From: Cyclobacteriaceae bacterium
GTDB taxonomy: Bacteria; Bacteroidota; Bacteroidia; Cytophagales; Cyclobacteriaceae
DNA length: 6,621 nt
Assembly: GCA_028289505.1 (NCBI GenBank)
Contig: JANQPK010000261.1
Coordinates: 1 to 6,621 of the forward strand
Reading direction: 5' to 3'
Shown: piece by piece, positions 5,563 to 6,621 of the stretch
Numbering within the stretch: position 1 is the first letter of the stretch
Layout of the letters: each line of letters starts with the position of its first letter
Notes under the pieces: model-generated
The model's database searches: none
What the model saw: the letters and a program-made list of their open reading frames with translations, nothing else
Told to the model about the DNA's origin: nothing
Program-made: the position numbers and the translations under genes

Positions 5563-6621
5563 ATCAAAAATATAAATTCTTTCATATTGAATATGGAGTG
5601 GCAGTAACTTTTCCAAAGGTAACTTTCTGTATTGCCAGTATTCCCTTCGCCAGCTAACAATTCTTTTTGCTCAGCAAAGAAACTTCGAGCCTTTTCTATT
5701 TCAACTTCTTGCGCAGGTCTTGAAAATGCTTTAAGAAATATTTGACTTACTCGCTCATCAAATGATTCGGCGTTAGCCACCATTGAATCTGCCCATAAAG
5801 CAGCTTGATCCAAAATAAAAGGATCATTCAACATGGTTAGGGATTGCGATGGTACGTTTGAAACATTGCGTTTTCCAAAGGTGCTAAAAGGAATGGGCAT
5901 ATCGAAAGCCAGCATCATAGGTGGTAGAAAATTTCGGTGCAAGGCTTGATAAATACTACGTCTTCCCGCCCCGTCCCGTGGCCCCGATTCACGAGGTCTT
6001 CCCCTTCCACTTAAAAACTCTGTAAGATAAACCGGAATCGACGGACCGTATAAGTTGCGATCAAGCCTGCCAGAGGTTGCCAAAACTGCATCACGAATCG
6101 ATTCAGCGTTAAGTCTCCTGATAGGATAATGCTGTAACCACAAGTTGTCAGGGTCTACCACCTTGCTATCGGCCGAGGCTTCAGTACTCCTGCGAAAAGC
6201 CTGGGACATCACCATGAACTTGATCATTCGCTTAACTGACCAATCTTCTTCCATGAATTTAATTGCAAGAAAGTCCAGTAATTCCGGGTGTGACGGTATT
6301 TTACCCTGAACTCCAAAATTATCTACCGTCTCCACAATACCGCGTCCAAAAACGTGATGCCATAATCGATTTACCATTACTCTTGAAGTAAGGGGATTCT
6401 CAGGGTTAGCAATTTTTTTGGCAAATTCCAGTCTTCCGCTTCCTGTTGGCTTGAAAGTAGCACTGGTATCAGATAATGCGGTCAAGAAACGATGCGGAAC
6501 GGTATGGCTGCTTAGGTTTTTAAGACTACCCCTGATAAACACTGGGCTCTCGATATAATCCCCGTCAGTTACCCCTACCACAAAAGCTGTATGGTGCAAC
6601 TGATCAACCCTTTTTTGTTGT
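5559..6621 (-). CDS. PSD1 (DUF1553) protein, C-terminal part (5' end outside the window)
   Basis: The frame is open to the right edge; 353 residues are visible, numbered here from the first complete codon (6620). The TTG at 6599 lies inside the domain and is not the start. The visible region is a PSD1/DUF1553 (PF07587) domain with its usual signatures: SRVMVNRLWHHVFGRGIV (79-96), a DNFGVQGKIPSHPELLDFLA block, RRLNAESIRDA (168-178), RRSIYQALHRNFLPPMM, NVPSQSLTMLNDPFI (255-269), and the terminal CHSIFNMKEFIFLI (340-353). Full-length relatives usually carry a DUF1549 domain and often a planctomycete-type cytochrome c domain upstream; whether this one does cannot be seen. Members are normally exported and next to a DUF1501 gene, as here. 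The function is unknown; an envelope role in glycan or redox chemistry is inferred from genomic context only. The coding sequence shows no frameshift. Confidence 0.96.
   Translation of the reverse strand, partial: QQKRVDQLHHTAFVVGVTDGDYIESPVFIRGSLKNLSSHTVPHRFLTALSDTSATFKPTGSGRLEFAKKIANPENPLTSRVMVNRLWHHVFGRGIVETVDNFGVQGKIPSHPELLDFLAIKFMEEDWSVKRMIKFMVMSQAFRRSTEASADSKVVDPDNLWLQHYPIRRLNAESIRDAVLATSGRLDRNLYGPSIPVYLTEFLSGRGRPRESGPRDGAGRRSIYQALHRNFLPPMMLAFDMPIPFSTFGKRNVSNVPSQSLTMLNDPFILDQAALWADSMVANAESFDERVSQIFLKAFSRPAQEVEIEKARSFFAEQKELLAGEGNTGNTESYLWKSYCHSIFNMKEFIFLI

Noticed and set aside
5565..5572. A second TATTTTTG octamer on the minus strand just before the DUF1501 ATG
   Set aside because: It encodes the conserved PSD1 C-terminus (FIFLI), and a promoter there would start transcription at or after the DUF1501 start codon; the genes are already coupled by overlap.
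1..6621. CRISPR arrays, tRNA or rRNA genes, insertion sequences, phage or toxin-antitoxin genes
   Set aside because: No regularly spaced repeats, RNA signatures, transposase motifs or small toxin-like gene pairs were found; almost all of the sequence is explained by seven genes.

Overview
The window looks like a chromosomal segment from a Bacteroidota bacterium, most likely a Cytophagales-type environmental lineage. The evidence is a protein ending in a type IX secretion (T9SS) sorting domain, two lipoproteins with Bacteroidota-style signals, no clear Shine-Dalgarno sequences, one good match to the Bacteroidota -7 promoter octamer, and a PSD1/DUF1501 gene pair of the kind shared by Planctomycetes, Verrucomicrobia and Bacteroidota. 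The phylum assignment is inference from gene content. No RNA genes, insertion sequences, CRISPR arrays or phage genes were seen, and no gene-free stretch exceeds 80 bases.

Layout, left to right. (1) The 3' end of a large T9SS-secreted protein (+ strand, cut by the left edge). (2) Convergent with it, a lipoprotein of unknown function with a probable surface-export signal. (3) Upstream of that on the same strand, a lipoprotein with two DUF1080 (3-keto-glycoside hydrolase-type) domains. (4) Divergent from it across an 80-base AT-rich promoter region, a small exported protein with a D-x-K-C...H-x2-C-x3-C motif. (5-7) On the minus strand, read from the right edge leftwards: the C-terminal half of a PSD1 (DUF1553) protein, a DUF1501 protein joined to it by an ATGA stop/start overlap, and, 20 bases further on, an isochorismatase-family cysteine hydrolase.

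How the genes may work together (inference). PSD1 and DUF1501 are a recurrent pair of exported proteins of unknown biochemistry, often near glycan-degradation genes. The DUF1080 lipoprotein points to carbohydrate processing at the cell envelope. The isochorismatase-like enzyme is cytoplasmic and may act on a small product. The small Cys/His protein could bind a metal or heme, which would suit a system whose PSD1 members often carry cytochrome c domains at the N-terminus (that part lies outside this window). The whole could be an envelope module for oxidative sugar or small-molecule breakdown, but no substrate can be read from the sequence.
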